Positions 9,387-22,256 of a stretch of DNA of 64,000 bases are shown here, piece after piece; the stretch's first letter is position 1; each line of letters opens with the position of its first letter. This stretch comes from Ureibacillus acetophenoni. GTDB taxonomy: Bacteria; Bacillota; Bacilli; Bacillales_A; Planococcaceae. Made by a program: the position numbers and the translations under genes. The notes below the pieces were generated by a model. The model was not told where the DNA came from. It saw only the letters and a list, made by a program, of their open reading frames with translations, and searched no databases. The stretch covers positions 88,825 through 152,824 of the forward strand of contig NZ_OBQC01000009.1 of NCBI RefSeq assembly GCF_900220965.1. Direction: 5' to 3'.

Positions 9387-10865
9387 GTGGGAAAACCGAC
9401 TGGATTTATGGAATATGAAAGGGAAACAGCGGAGGAACAGCCACCAATAGACCGAGTGGAAAATTGGAATGAATATACGAAGCGAATGTCAGATGAAGCA
9501 TTACAAACTCAAGGTGCACGATGCATGGATTGCGGAACTCCATTTTGCCTCATGGGGATTGAAATCCGAGGAACAGCAGCGGGTTGTCCAATTCAAAATG
9601 TTATACCTGAATGGAATGATTTAGTATATAAAGGGCACTGGAAAGAAGCGTTACAACGCCTTCAAATGACTAATAACTTTCCGGAATTTACAGGGCGTGT
9701 ATGTCCAGCGCCTTGTGAAGGGGCATGCACACTTGCTATCAGTGACCCAGCAGTAGCAATTAAATCTATAGAACGTTCTATTATAGATAAAGGCTTTGAA
9801 AATAATTGGATCACACCACGAATTCCATCAAGTCGCTCAGGTAAAAAAGTAGCCGTTATTGGTTCAGGTCCTGCAGGGTTAGCTTGCGCTGACGAGTTAA
9901 ATCAACTTGGTCATAAAGTAACAGTCTATGAGCGCGCGGATCGACCTGGTGGGTTACTAATGTATGGAATTCCGAACATGAAATTAGAAAAAGATGTTGT
10001 TGAACGGCGAATAAATTTACTTTGTCAAGAGGGGATTGACTTTGTATTAAATACGGAGATTGGAAAGGATGTATCACCTGAAGTTTTAAAGTTACGCTAT
10101 GATGCGGTCATTTTATGTACAGGCGCACAGCAACAGCGAAGCTTGCGGATTGAAGGTAGTGACGCAATTGGTGTTCATTTAGCGATGGATTATTTAACTG
10201 GTGTAACGAAGAGTTTACTAGATTCGAATTTGGAGGACGATCAAGCAATCGATGTGAATGGTAAAGATGTCATTGTCATTGGTGGTGGTGATACGGGTGC
10301 AGACTGCGTTGCGACATCAATTCGCCAAAAAGCACGGTCTGTCTACCAATTTGGGAAGCATCCGCAATTACCTTTGAAACGAACAGAGGACACACCGTGG
10401 CCACAGGATCCAAATGTATATAAATTGGATTATGCTTATGAGGAAGCTGATGCAATTCATGGCGCAGATCCGCGGGAATACTGTATCCAAACACAAAAAA
10501 TCGTTAAAGATAGCAAAGGTCGTGTCAAAGAACTGCATACGATTCAAATGGAGAAACTCTTAGGTGAGGACGGGTTTCATTATTTTAAAGAGATTCCAGG
10601 AACGGAAAAAGTCTGGCCAGCTCAGGCAATCTTTGTTGCAATTGGATTTGAAGGAGTAGAAAAGGAGTTGCCTCTCCAATTTGGTGTCAAGGTTTCAAAT
10701 AATAGAGTAAAAGCATCGTTAAAAGATTTCAAAACAAATATAGAAGGCGTATTTGCCGCAGGTGATGCAAGACGAGGCCAAAGTCTTGTCGTTTGGGCCA
10801 TTAAAGAAGGCCGAGCAGTTGCTGCAAACGTTGATGCGTATTTAGCAGCTGAAGTGTGCAAGTAA
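9387..10865 (+). CDS. gltD: Glutamate synthase small subunit (called GltB in Bacillus)
   Basis: NADPH-oxidising FAD subunit that feeds electrons to the large subunit. N-terminal Cys clusters CMDCGTPFC...GC and CPAPCEGAC fit the two [4Fe-4S] clusters. A dinucleotide fold [15 protein letters not shown] (about residue 155) binds FAD, and [13 protein letters not shown] (about residue 295) binds NADPH. The start is GTG at 9387 after AGGGGGGAC. At 492 residues the length is standard. It is the last gene of the operon and is followed by a terminator and the repeat array. Confidence 0.97.
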   Translation: MGKPTGFMEYERETAEEQPPIDRVENWNEYTKRMSDEALQTQGARCMDCGTPFCLMGIEIRGTAAGCPIQNVIPEWNDLVYKGHWKEALQRLQMTNNFPEFTGRVCPAPCEGACTLAISDPAVAIKSIERSIIDKGFENNWITPRIPSSRSGKKVAVIGSGPAGLACADELNQLGHKVTVYERADRPGGLLMYGIPNMKLEKDVVERRINLLCQEGIDFVLNTEIGKDVSPEVLKLRYDAVILCTGAQQQRSLRIEGSDAIGVHLAMDYLTGVTKSLLDSNLEDDQAIDVNGKDVIVIGGGDTGADCVATSIRQKARSVYQFGKHPQLPLKRTEDTPWPQDPNVYKLDYAYEEADAIHGADPREYCIQTQKIVKDSKGRVKELHTIQMEKLLGEDGFHYFKEIPGTEKVWPAQAIFVAIGFEGVEKELPLQFGVKVSNNRVKASLKDFKTNIEGVFAAGDARRGQSLVVWAIKEGRAVAANVDAYLAAEVCK

Positions 10866-10869
10866 GAAT

Positions 10870-10906
10870 ATGCGTTTTTCGGATTCCCGGAAAACGCATT
10901 TTTTTA
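10870..10906 (+). terminator. Terminator of gltBD
   Basis: Stem ATGCGTTTTTCGG / CCGGAAAACGCAT with one wobble, followed by TTTTTTT. Confidence 0.92.
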
Positions 10907-10936
10907 TGAGGTTATATATTAGGAGGGGAAATTGTG

Positions 10937-12060
10937 GTTGATAAAGGACAAAAGGGAAGGGCATTTAGGTGGAAGGGTCTTTTATAAGGTTGATAAAGGA
11001 CGAAAGGGATGGTAATTTAGGTGGAAGTGTCTTTTATAAGGTTGATAAAGGACAAAAGGGAAGGGAATTTAGGTGGAAGTGTCTTTTATAAGGTTGATAA
11101 AGGACAAAAGGGATTGTAATTTAGGTGGGAATGTCTTTTATAGGGTTGATAAAGGACAAAAGGGACGGTAATTTAGGTGGAAGTGTCTTTTATAGGGCTT
11201 GTAAAGGACAAAAGGGATTGTAATTTAGGTGGAAGTGTCTTTTATAAAGTTGATAAAGGACAAAAGGGGTAGTAATTTAGATGGAAGTGTCTTTTATAAG
11301 GTTGATAAAGGACGAAAGGGATGGTAATTTAGGTGGAAGTGTCTTTTATAGGGCTTCTAAAGGACAAAAGAGATTGTAATTTAGGTGCTAGTGTCTTTTA
11401 TAAGGTTGATAAAGGAAGAAAGGGATAGTAATTTAGATGGAAGTGTCTTTTATGAGGTTGATAAAGGACGAAAGGGATGGTAATTTAGGTGGAAGTGTAT
11501 TTTATAGGGCCCCTAAAGGACAAAAATGGTGGCAATTTAGTTGGGAGTGTCTTTTATAGGGCTTGTAAAGGACGAAAGAGAAGTCAAATGGAAATGTCTT
11601 TAATAAGTGGATGAAGGCGAATATAGGAAGAAATTCAATAGGAGTTGGTCTTCATTAGAGGTGATAAGAACCATTTTGGCATCAATTTCTGTAAGAAATG
11701 GTCTTGATAAGGTAGATGAAGCCCACTTTGATATGAAATTCGAATATAAATGGTCTTGATTAGTTTGATGAGAACCAGTTTGGCATGAAATTCTTTGAGA
11801 ATGGTCTTTATAAGGTAAATGAAGAACATTTTGAGATGAAATTCGTAGAGGAATGGTCCTGATAATGTCAATGAATGACATATTGGAAAGGAATTCAATT
11901 AGAAATGTCTTTCATGAGGCCGATGAAGGACATTTGGAGACGAAATTCGATCAGAAATGTCTTTCATAAGGTAGATGAAGCCCATGTTGAAATGAAATTC
12001 GACAGAATAGTCATTCAAGAGGAAGTTAAAGCCGTTGTCATTAAGAACTTCATCCAAAAA
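10937..12060. repeat. Array A: tandem 52-bp repeats, about 21 units
   Basis: Thirteen units begin at 10937, 10989, 11041, 11093 and so on to 11561, each exactly 52 bp apart although their sequence varies. The conserved part is GTCTTTTATAAGGTTG followed by ATAAAGGAC, whose outer arms GTCTTTTAT and ATAAAGGAC are inverted repeats with one mismatch. From about 11600 to 12060 the array continues as a diverged subtype (GGTCTTGATAAGGTAGATGA, GAAGCCCA or GAACCA, then ATGAAATTC) with steps of 51-53 bp. No plausible gene crosses it. It fills the gap between gltD and the suf operon. No function is known to me. Confidence 0.93.
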
Positions 12061-12479
12061 TCTCATTCCTAAGTACTATGAAGCCCACTTTTGCGATACC
12101 TGCCATTAAGAACTTGCCATCATCATAATAATTAACAAAGCCCATGACTATATCCCTATAATAAAATCCCACGCCCCGAACCTCACGAAACTTTACAACA
12201 CAAACACAACACACCCAGATTATGTATCAAATGTATTCATCACACATGATAAGTTTTCATCATTTTCGGGTATTATATACATATTGCCATTGATCGATAA
12301 GTTATCCGCATGTTTTTATTGAATTCCATTCTCAATTAAAATAAGTTTATTGAAAATAGAAGTTTCCACTTTTTAACTTCAAAAATTTTGTAAAATAAAA
12401 AAATGCTTAATAATTGTCTTTATTTATTTGGTTTTTACTAGATGGAATTCATTGCGGAATAAATGTTTTGCAAGCTAAC
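12061..12479. other. Intergenic stretch with no gene
   Basis: Between the end of array A and the suf promoter I find no credible reading frame, RNA motif or clear hairpin. It is A/T-rich, with one C-rich patch near 12165-12215. Confidence 0.6.
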
Positions 12480-12508
12480 TTGTTTTCGGTTAAGATTAGA
12501 ATGATAAT
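12480..12508 (+). promoter_or_regulatory. Candidate sigma-A promoter of the suf operon
   Basis: TTGTTT at 12480-12485, 17-bp spacer, GATAAT at 12503-12508, 47 bp before sufC. Confidence 0.55.
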
Positions 12509-12555
12509 AAATAAGTAATGGTTTTACCATTCAACGTACAATCGGAGGGAAAATA

Positions 12556-13335
12556 ATGTCTACACTAGTTATAAAAGATCTTCACGTATCTATAGAAGAC
12601 AAAGAAATCTTAAAAGGTGTAAACCTTACAATTAATACAAACGAAGTTCACGCAATCATGGGTCCTAACGGTACTGGTAAGTCTACGTTAGCTTCTGCGA
12701 TTATGGGACATCCAAAATATGAAGTTACTCAAGGTACAATTGAGTTAGATGGCGAAAACGTACTAGAAATGGAAGTTGACGAAAGAGCACAAGCTGGTTT
12801 GTTTTTAGCGATGCAATATCCATCAGAAATTTCTGGTGTTACAAATGCGGACTTCATCCGTTCTGCAATTAATGCACGTCGTGGCGAAGGAAATGAAATT
12901 TCTCTAATGAAATTTATCCGCGAATTAGATAAAACTATGGACTTCTTAGAAATGGACCAAGACATGGCTCAACGTTACTTAAACGAAGGGTTCTCTGGTG
13001 GGGAAAAGAAACGTAACGAAATCCTTCAATTAATGATGATCCAACCTAAATTTGCAATCCTTGACGAAATCGACTCAGGTCTTGATATCGATGCTTTAAA
13101 AGTTGTTGCAAAAGGAATCAACCAAATGCGCGGAGAAGGGTTCGGTTGCTTAGCAATCACTCACTACCAACGTTTATTAAACTACATTACTCCAGATCAC
13201 GTACACGTAATGATGCAAGGTCGCGTTGTTAAATCTGGTGGTCCAGAATTAGCACAACGTTTAGAAGCTGAAGGTTACGACTGGATTAAAAAAGAATTAG
13301 GTATCGAAGATGAAACAGTAGAACAAGAAGCATAA
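12556..13335 (+). CDS. sufC: Fe-S assembly ATPase SufC
   Basis: ABC-type ATPase of the SufBCD scaffold, which builds Fe-S clusters in the cytoplasm. Walker A GPNGTGKST is at about residues 36-44, the signature FSGGEKKRNEILQ at about 148, and Walker B FAILDEIDSGLD follows. The 259-residue length is typical. ATG has GGAGGGAAAATA upstream. It is the first gene of sufC-D-S-U-B, the standard Bacillota order. Confidence 0.97.
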   Translation: MSTLVIKDLHVSIEDKEILKGVNLTINTNEVHAIMGPNGTGKSTLASAIMGHPKYEVTQGTIELDGENVLEMEVDERAQAGLFLAMQYPSEISGVTNADFIRSAINARRGEGNEISLMKFIRELDKTMDFLEMDQDMAQRYLNEGFSGGEKKRNEILQLMMIQPKFAILDEIDSGLDIDALKVVAKGINQMRGEGFGCLAITHYQRLLNYITPDHVHVMMQGRVVKSGGPELAQRLEAEGYDWIKKELGIEDETVEQEA

Positions 13336-13355
13336 GGAGAAAGGACGGAACTAAA

Positions 13356-16319
<2,964 letters not shown>

Positions 16320-16340
16320 GGATTGAACGGAGGAAAGAAA

Positions 16341-17738
16341 ATGGCTAAACAAATGCCTGAAATCGGCGATTACAAATACGGTTTCCATGATAAGGACGTA
16401 TCAGTTTTCCGTTCAAAACGTGGATTAACCGAAGATATCGTTCGTGAAATATCAACAATGAAAAATGAACCTGAGTGGATGTTAAACTACCGTCTTAAAG
16501 CGCTAGAAATCTTCTACTCAAAACCAATGCCACAATGGGGTGGAGATCTTTCTGGTTTAGACTTCGATGAAATTACGTATTATGTAAAACCATCTGAAGC
16601 AACTCAAAGATCTTGGGATGAAGTACCTGAAGAAATCAAGGCAACATTTGACAAATTAGGTATTCCTGAAGCAGAACAAAAATATTTAGCTGGTGTATCA
16701 GCTCAATACGAATCAGAAGTTGTTTACCACAACATGAAAAAAGACCTTGAAGATTTAGGGATTGTTTTCAAAGATACTGATTCAGCATTAAAAGAAAATG
16801 AAGATATCTTTAAAAAATACTGGGGTACTGTTATACCATCTTCAGACAACAAATTTGCTGCATTAAACTCAGCAGTTTGGTCAGGGGGATCATTCATTTA
16901 CGTTCCACCTGGTGTGAAGTTAGATACTCCATTACAAGCATACTTCCGTATTAACTCTGAAAACATGGGTCAATTCGAACGTACATTAATTATTGTTGAT
17001 GAAGGCGCAAGTGTTCACTATGTAGAAGGATGTACAGCTCCTGTTTACACAACAAACTCACTTCACTCAGCAGTTGTTGAAATCATTGTTAAAAAAGACG
17101 CTTATTGCCGTTATACAACGATCCAAAACTGGGCAAACAACGTTTATAACCTAGTTACAAAACGTACGGTTGTTGAAGAAAACGGTACGATGGAATGGAT
17201 TGATGGTAATATCGGTTCTAAATTAACAATGAAATACCCAGCATGTATCCTTAAAGGTGAAGGTGCACGAGGTATGACACTTTCAATTGCGATTGCAGGT
17301 AAAGGTCAACACCAAGATGCTGGTGCAAAAATGATTCACTTAGCACCAAATACATCTTCATCAATCGTTTCTAAATCGATTGCAAAACACGGTGGTAAAG
17401 TTTCTTACCGTGGTATCGTTAGATTTGGTAAAAAAGCAACTGGCGCACGTTCAAACATCGAATGTGATACGTTAATTATGGATAACCAATCTACATCTGA
17501 TACGATTCCTTACAACGAAGTATTAAATGATAATGTATCTTTAGAGCACGAAGCAAAAGTTTCAAAAGTATCTGAAGAACAATTATTCTATTTAATGAGC
17601 CGTGGTATTTCTGAGCAAGAAGCAACAGAAATGATCGTAATGGGCTTCATCGAACCATTCACAAAAGAACTTCCAATGGAATATGCGGTTGAAATGAACC
17701 GTTTAATCAAGTTCGAAATGGAAGGTTCTATCGGTTAA
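16341..17738 (+). CDS. sufB: Fe-S assembly scaffold protein SufB
   Basis: Main scaffold of SufBCD, 465 residues. It carries the SufBD beta-helix core and the conserved segment [21 protein letters not shown]. The ATG at 16341 follows GGAGGAAAGAAA; a TTG at 16323 would place that ribosome site inside the gene, so I reject it. No sufA lies in this operon; a SufA-type carrier is encoded at 30.5 kb. Confidence 0.97.
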   Translation: MAKQMPEIGDYKYGFHDKDVSVFRSKRGLTEDIVREISTMKNEPEWMLNYRLKALEIFYSKPMPQWGGDLSGLDFDEITYYVKPSEATQRSWDEVPEEIKATFDKLGIPEAEQKYLAGVSAQYESEVVYHNMKKDLEDLGIVFKDTDSALKENEDIFKKYWGTVIPSSDNKFAALNSAVWSGGSFIYVPPGVKLDTPLQAYFRINSENMGQFERTLIIVDEGASVHYVEGCTAPVYTTNSLHSAVVEIIVKKDAYCRYTTIQNWANNVYNLVTKRTVVEENGTMEWIDGNIGSKLTMKYPACILKGEGARGMTLSIAIAGKGQHQDAGAKMIHLAPNTSSSIVSKSIAKHGGKVSYRGIVRFGKKATGARSNIECDTLIMDNQSTSDTIPYNEVLNDNVSLEHEAKVSKVSEEQLFYLMSRGISEQEATEMIVMGFIEPFTKELPMEYAVEMNRLIKFEMEGSIG

Positions 17739-17748
17739 TTAAAATTTG

Positions 17749-17783
17749 GAGACGAACGCTTAGTTCGTCTCTTTTTATTTTTT
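17749..17783 (+). terminator. Terminator of the suf operon
   Basis: Perfect 9-bp stem GAGACGAAC / GTTCGTCTC with a 5-nt loop, followed by TTTTTATTTTTT. Confidence 0.94.
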
Positions 17784-17966
17784 CAGCTGGTTATGGTTTG
17801 GATAATAACTAAAATATTTTTATACATATTCACATACAAAAGGTGAAAAACTATCAATTATCTGTGATATTATAAGGTAAAACTTCCATCAGTGGTCTAT
17901 CTTTCCACTAATTTAGAAATGTGCACAAATCTTACTCGGAATAGGTTAAGGAAAGGAGGGTTTTTC

Positions 17967-18827
17967 TTGATATACGTTGGATTAACAGGTTGGGGAGATC
18001 ACCCTTCTTTATATAATGAGCAATCGACTGCGAAAGATAAGTTATTTAATTATAGTGCACACTTTCCAATTGTAGAGGTAGATACATCTTTTTATGCGAT
18101 TCCTTCCGAAAAAAATGTGAAGAAGTGGTGTGCTGAAACACCAGCGAATTTTCAGTTTGTTGTCAAAGCCTATCAAGGAATGACAGGACATCTACGAGAA
18201 GATCTACCTTTTGAAACACGAAATGACATGTTTGAGGCATTTCGAGCATGTGCAACTGCTTTCCAGGAAGAAGGAAAACTAGCGATGGTTTTAGTCCAGT
18301 TTCCCCCTTGGTTTGATTGCCAAGGAAAAAATGTTACATACATTCGGTATGTCAAAGAACGACTAACAGGTTTTCCAATTGCAATTGAATTTCGAAATCA
18401 AACATGGTATGCAGAAAAAAATAGGGAAGAAATGCTACAATTTCTAAGAGAAAATAATCTCATTCATTCAGTATGTGATGAACCACAGGCAGGTAGCGGT
18501 TCAGTCCCACTTGTAAGTGTAGCTACATCTAATGAAAAAGTGTTATTTAGAATTCACGGTCGAAACATTCATGGATGGAGAAACGCCGGAAACAGTCAAA
18601 ATTGGCGTGAAGTTAGGTTCCTATACGATTACAATGAAGAAGAACTAAAGCAAATAGCAAATGTCGTTTCAGATTTAAAACAACAGTCTAAAGATGTTTA
18701 TGTTTTATTTAATAACAATTCTGGTCATCATGCTGCAAACAATGCAAAGCAATTAATGAGCATGTTAGATATAGAATATAGCGGCTTATCACCAAAACAA
18801 TTAGATCTATTTGAAGGGGAAATATAA
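17967..18827 (+). CDS. yunF: DUF72 family protein (YunF-like)
   Basis: About 286 residues. DUF72 proteins have a TIM-barrel-like fold and unknown activity. Typical features are the N-terminal YVGLTGWGDHPSLYN, VVEVDTSFYAIPSE-like segment, PIAIEFRNQTWY, and C-terminal YVLFNNNSGHHAANNA. I use the TTG at 17967, which has GGAGG at 17955-17959; an upstream GTG at 17892 has no ribosome site. Its stop shares one base with the start of the next gene. Neighbours yunE and yunD follow as in B. subtilis. Confidence 0.85.
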   Translation: MIYVGLTGWGDHPSLYNEQSTAKDKLFNYSAHFPIVEVDTSFYAIPSEKNVKKWCAETPANFQFVVKAYQGMTGHLREDLPFETRNDMFEAFRACATAFQEEGKLAMVLVQFPPWFDCQGKNVTYIRYVKERLTGFPIAIEFRNQTWYAEKNREEMLQFLRENNLIHSVCDEPQAGSGSVPLVSVATSNEKVLFRIHGRNIHGWRNAGNSQNWREVRFLYDYNEEELKQIANVVSDLKQQSKDVYVLFNNNSGHHAANNAKQLMSMLDIEYSGLSPKQLDLFEGEI

Positions 18828-19648
18828 TGGAATTCTTTTTATTAGCAATTATTGCACTCTGTTCAGGGATTATAGGTGCCCTAGTAGGCTTAGGCGGGGG
18901 AGTCATTTTAGTTCCTGCTACGCTCTTTATAGGACTATCACTCGGATTTATTCCAGATTTAACACCACAATCTGTCGTAGGACTTTCAGTTATCATGATG
19001 ATTTTCACAGGTTTGTCTTCCACATTATCTTATATGAAATCAAAAACGGTAGATTATAAAAGTGGGCTTATTTTTTTCATTGGTAGTATACCAGGTACGA
19101 TGTTTGGCGCTTGGGTCAATCAATTTTTAGATTTACCATCTTTTAATCTATACTTTGGTATTTTGTTAATAGTTTTATCAACATTGTTATTGGTTAGAGA
19201 TAAACTTAAACCAGTCAATTGGTTCGTAGAAAATGGAACGAAAAAGCAATATATCGATAGTTCTGGGAAAGAATATATTTATGGTTATCCAATTTGGTTT
19301 GCGATTTTACTAACATTTGTTGTAGGCTTTGCTTCAGGTTTATTTGGAATTGGCGGGGGATCAATGATTGTTCCAGCAATGCTGTTACTATTCCGTTTCC
19401 CACCTCACGTAGCGGTGGCAACGTCAATGTTTTTAGTCTTCCTATCTTCATTAGTTAACTCTGCAAGTCACATCGCATTAGGAAATGTTCCGTGGATCTA
19501 TACAATACCAATCATTATTGGGGCATATGTTGGTGCAAAAATTGGTGCTTCCTTAAATAAAAAGATGAAATCAGAAACGCTTATTTTTGCTTTACGAATC
19601 ATTTTATTATTACTTGGTATCCGATCTATTATTGATGGGTTATTCTAA
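18827..19648 (+). CDS. yunE: TauE/SafE-family membrane permease (YunE-like)
   Basis: 273 residues with about eight membrane helices in two homologous halves. Each half opens with a glycine-rich loop: GALVGLGGGVILVPA near residue 15 and ASGLFGIGGGSMIVPA near residue 172, a hallmark of the family. Members export sulfite, sulfoacetate or related anions; the substrate here cannot be inferred. It overlaps yunF by 1 nt. Confidence 0.88.
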   Translation: MEFFLLAIIALCSGIIGALVGLGGGVILVPATLFIGLSLGFIPDLTPQSVVGLSVIMMIFTGLSSTLSYMKSKTVDYKSGLIFFIGSIPGTMFGAWVNQFLDLPSFNLYFGILLIVLSTLLLVRDKLKPVNWFVENGTKKQYIDSSGKEYIYGYPIWFAILLTFVVGFASGLFGIGGGSMIVPAMLLLFRFPPHVAVATSMFLVFLSSLVNSASHIALGNVPWIYTIPIIIGAYVGAKIGASLNKKMKSETLIFALRIILLLLGIRSIIDGLF

Positions 19649-19685
19649 ATTCATGTTTTGATTTTTTTGAAAGAAGGTGGCGTGC

Positions 19686-21047
19686 TTGATCGAAACGATA
19701 CATTTTTTTCATACGAATGATTTACATAGCCACTTCGAATATTGGCCACGAATGCAATATTACATTAAAGAACAAAGACTTGCTTTTTCGAAACAGGGAG
19801 AGCCGAGTTTTCTATTAGACATTGGCGACCATTTAGATCGCTCAAATATATATACAGAAGCAACGTTAGGTAAAGGAAATGTGCTTATGTTAAATGAAGC
19901 ACAATATGATGTTGTAACAATTGGCAATAACGAAGGAATCACACTAGACTATGAGGATCTATATCATTTATATGAGGGGGCAACATTTGAGGTAGTCGTT
20001 GCTAATTTACACTCAAAAAGTGAGGGAAATCCAAAGTGGATTAAACCCTATACAATTCTAATGACAAAATATGGAACAAAAATTGGCGTTGTCGGTGCAA
20101 CAGCAATGTTCCCAGTTTTTTATGATGAACTTAATTGGACAATAACAGATCCAAAAGAGGCCATTAAATTGGTTGTAAATGAGATAAAAGATCAAGTTGA
20201 TATTATCCTTTGTTTGTCCCATTTAGGTATTACAGATGATGAATTATTAGCTAAAGAATGTCCTGATATTGACGTAATATTAGGTTCACACACACACCAT
20301 CTATTTTTAGAAGGAAAAATGATAGACAATGTATTATTAACTGGATGTGGGAAATTTGGTGCATATACAGGCCATTTAACAATTCAATATGATCATCAAA
20401 AACGATTACTAATTAAAAAAGAAGAAACGACAATCGAAAATGCTTTATTACCTGAAGTTGAAAAAGAAGGTGAATTTCTACAATCCCTCGCAACAAAGGG
20501 GAAAGAATTATTAAATGAACCTGTCTTTCGAACTTCAAAAATTTACAATAAGGAATGGTTTCATCATTCAAACCTATCAAGATTGTTTGCAAAATGCTTA
20601 CTAGAATTTACCTGGGCAGATTGTGCAATGTTTAATGCAGGGATCTTTTTAGGTGGCTTGAGTAAAGGAATTATAACGAAATATGACATTCATAAAATAT
20701 TACCTCACCCTATTAATGCAGTAGTTATCGAATTAAGTGGAAGTGAACTAAAAGAAGTGCTAATGCTTTCTGAAAATGAAGATTGGCCGCTTTTAGAGTT
20801 AAAAGGGTTAGGTTTTAGAGGAACAATTTTTGGTAAGCTACTTACTTATCAGTTCTCATTGAATGACCATAACGAATTACTAATTGGTGGCCAAATTGCA
20901 GATATGAATCGAACATATCGACTTGTTACATTGGACATGTTTACATTCGGCTATTTTTTCCCTAGTTTTAAAGAAGCGAAAAAGAAATATTATCTACCTT
21001 TATTTTTAAGAGACATTTTATCAAACTATGGTGAAAAAAATCTTTAA
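19686..21047 (+). CDS. yunD: 5'-nucleotidase-type metallophosphoesterase (YunD-like)
   Basis: Calcineurin-like phosphoesterase plus 5'-nucleotidase C-terminal domain, about 453 residues. Metal-site motifs are in order: HTNDLHSHFE, DIGDHLD, GNNE, CLSHLG and GSHTHH. Unlike secreted relatives it has no signal peptide, so it should act in the cytoplasm on nucleotides or nucleotide sugars. The TTG at 19686 is well spaced from GAAGGTGG; a GTG at 19677 lies inside that site. Confidence 0.87.
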   Translation: MIETIHFFHTNDLHSHFEYWPRMQYYIKEQRLAFSKQGEPSFLLDIGDHLDRSNIYTEATLGKGNVLMLNEAQYDVVTIGNNEGITLDYEDLYHLYEGATFEVVVANLHSKSEGNPKWIKPYTILMTKYGTKIGVVGATAMFPVFYDELNWTITDPKEAIKLVVNEIKDQVDIILCLSHLGITDDELLAKECPDIDVILGSHTHHLFLEGKMIDNVLLTGCGKFGAYTGHLTIQYDHQKRLLIKKEETTIENALLPEVEKEGEFLQSLATKGKELLNEPVFRTSKIYNKEWFHHSNLSRLFAKCLLEFTWADCAMFNAGIFLGGLSKGIITKYDIHKILPHPINAVVIELSGSELKEVLMLSENEDWPLLELKGLGFRGTIFGKLLTYQFSLNDHNELLIGGQIADMNRTYRLVTLDMFTFGYFFPSFKEAKKKYYLPLFLRDILSNYGEKNL

Positions 21048-21105
21048 GTAATCAACCTAAAACTTTGAACAAATTTCACGCAAAAATTGATTGGAGCTTT
21101 ACTAC

Positions 21106-22209
21106 ATGAGACTTATATCACTCGAGGTACTTCAACCTGGGATGGTCATAGCAAAAACAATATGGAATGAAGCATATCGACCATTACTTCAAAAAGATGT
21201 TGTCGTATCACAGGGTATTATTGAGCGATTAAAACAATTGAATATAAAGTATGTGTACATTGACGACAAAATCTCAAATGGGATTGAAGTACATGAGTCA
21301 ATTCCAATTGAAGTTAGAATGGCTGCTATAAAGAAAATAACAGAGTCCTTCCACAAGTTAAAAGGAGTTGAAGGAAAGAAAGCCTCTTATGTTCTAGACC
21401 AACAGTCAGGTGAAATAGGGAAACTTATTGATGGCTTGTTAGAATCTATTTTAAAAAGTACAGAAATGTTAACGATACTAACTGATTCATACATTTATGA
21501 TGAGTACTTATATCAGCATTCATTTCAAGTTACTTTATATTCCCTTGCCATTGCAAAAGAGTTAGGTTTAACTTATGACGAAATGAAACTCATTGGAACA
21601 GGAGCCATTTTACACGACGTTGGAAAAATACAAATACCTAGTACTGTTTTATTTAAACCAGGACGTTTAACAGATGAAGAGTTTGAATTGATAAAACAAC
21701 ATACAACATTTGGATTTGATATTTTAAGAAACTTACATTCCATTTCTTTATTAGTAGCACATTGTGCTTTTCAGCATCACGAAAGACTTGATGGAAGTGG
21801 TTACCCAAGAGGTCTAACGGAAAAAGACATCCATCCATATGCTAAAATTATTGCTGTTGCAGACGTTTTCGACGCTATTACTTCTGATCGAGTATACAGA
21901 GACCGAATGCTACCCGCACAAGGAATAGAAATAATCGAATCTGGTAGTGGAAAGATATTCGATTCAAAAGTAGTCGAAGCCTTTAAGCGAAGTGTCGTAC
22001 ACTATCCAAATGGAACAATTGTGTTGTTATCGGATGGTAGAAGAGGTGTGGTCGCAAAGCAAAACCTACAAGACGCAGCGCACCCAGTCATTCGTATTTT
22101 TGAAGAAAACAATGAAATACTTAGGTCTACTTATATTTTGAACTTAGAAGAACACCTACATATTGCTATTGAAAAGATTGAAACAGATTACTTGGCGCAT
22201 GCCGAATAA
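21106..22209 (+). CDS. HD-GYP domain protein, probable cyclic dinucleotide phosphodiesterase
   Basis: 367 residues. The catalytic HD domain (about 130-300) has the motifs HSFQVTLYSLAIA, HDVGKIQIP, and HHERLDGSGYP, the last being the HD-GYP signature, followed by ADVFDAITSDRVYR. HD-GYP enzymes usually hydrolyse cyclic di-GMP. About 125 residues precede the domain and about 65 follow; neither end looks like a receiver or membrane sensor. ATG at 21106 follows TTGGAG. It lies between yunD and yunB, where B. subtilis has yunC; B. subtilis itself lacks this protein type as far as I know. Confidence 0.88.
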   Translation: MRLISLEVLQPGMVIAKTIWNEAYRPLLQKDVVVSQGIIERLKQLNIKYVYIDDKISNGIEVHESIPIEVRMAAIKKITESFHKLKGVEGKKASYVLDQQSGEIGKLIDGLLESILKSTEMLTILTDSYIYDEYLYQHSFQVTLYSLAIAKELGLTYDEMKLIGTGAILHDVGKIQIPSTVLFKPGRLTDEEFELIKQHTTFGFDILRNLHSISLLVAHCAFQHHERLDGSGYPRGLTEKDIHPYAKIIAVADVFDAITSDRVYRDRMLPAQGIEIIESGSGKIFDSKVVEAFKRSVVHYPNGTIVLLSDGRRGVVAKQNLQDAAHPVIRIFEENNEILRSTYILNLEEHLHIAIEKIETDYLAHAE

Positions 22210-22210
22210 C

Positions 22211-22256
22211 AATCTTCTCCTATTCATAAATTACAAGAATAGGAGGAGATTTTTTG
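22211..22256 (+). terminator. Terminator-like hairpin containing the yunB ribosome site
   Basis: AATCTTCTCCTATTC (22211-22225) pairs with GAATAGGAGGAGATT (22237-22251) with one wobble, and a T-run follows. The 3' arm includes the AGGAGGAG ribosome site of yunB, and the T-run contains its TTG start, so the hairpin can both end the upstream transcript and hide the yunB start. Confidence 0.8.

Noticed and set aside
10937..12060. CRISPR array
   Set aside because: Units have no invariant repeat alternating with unique spacers, the whole unit drifts, and no cas gene is present.
11600..12072. Reading frames of 65-93 codons on both strands inside array A
   Set aside because: They are made of repeat units; 52 is not a multiple of 3, so the frame changes from unit to unit, and none has a convincing ribosome site or family resemblance.
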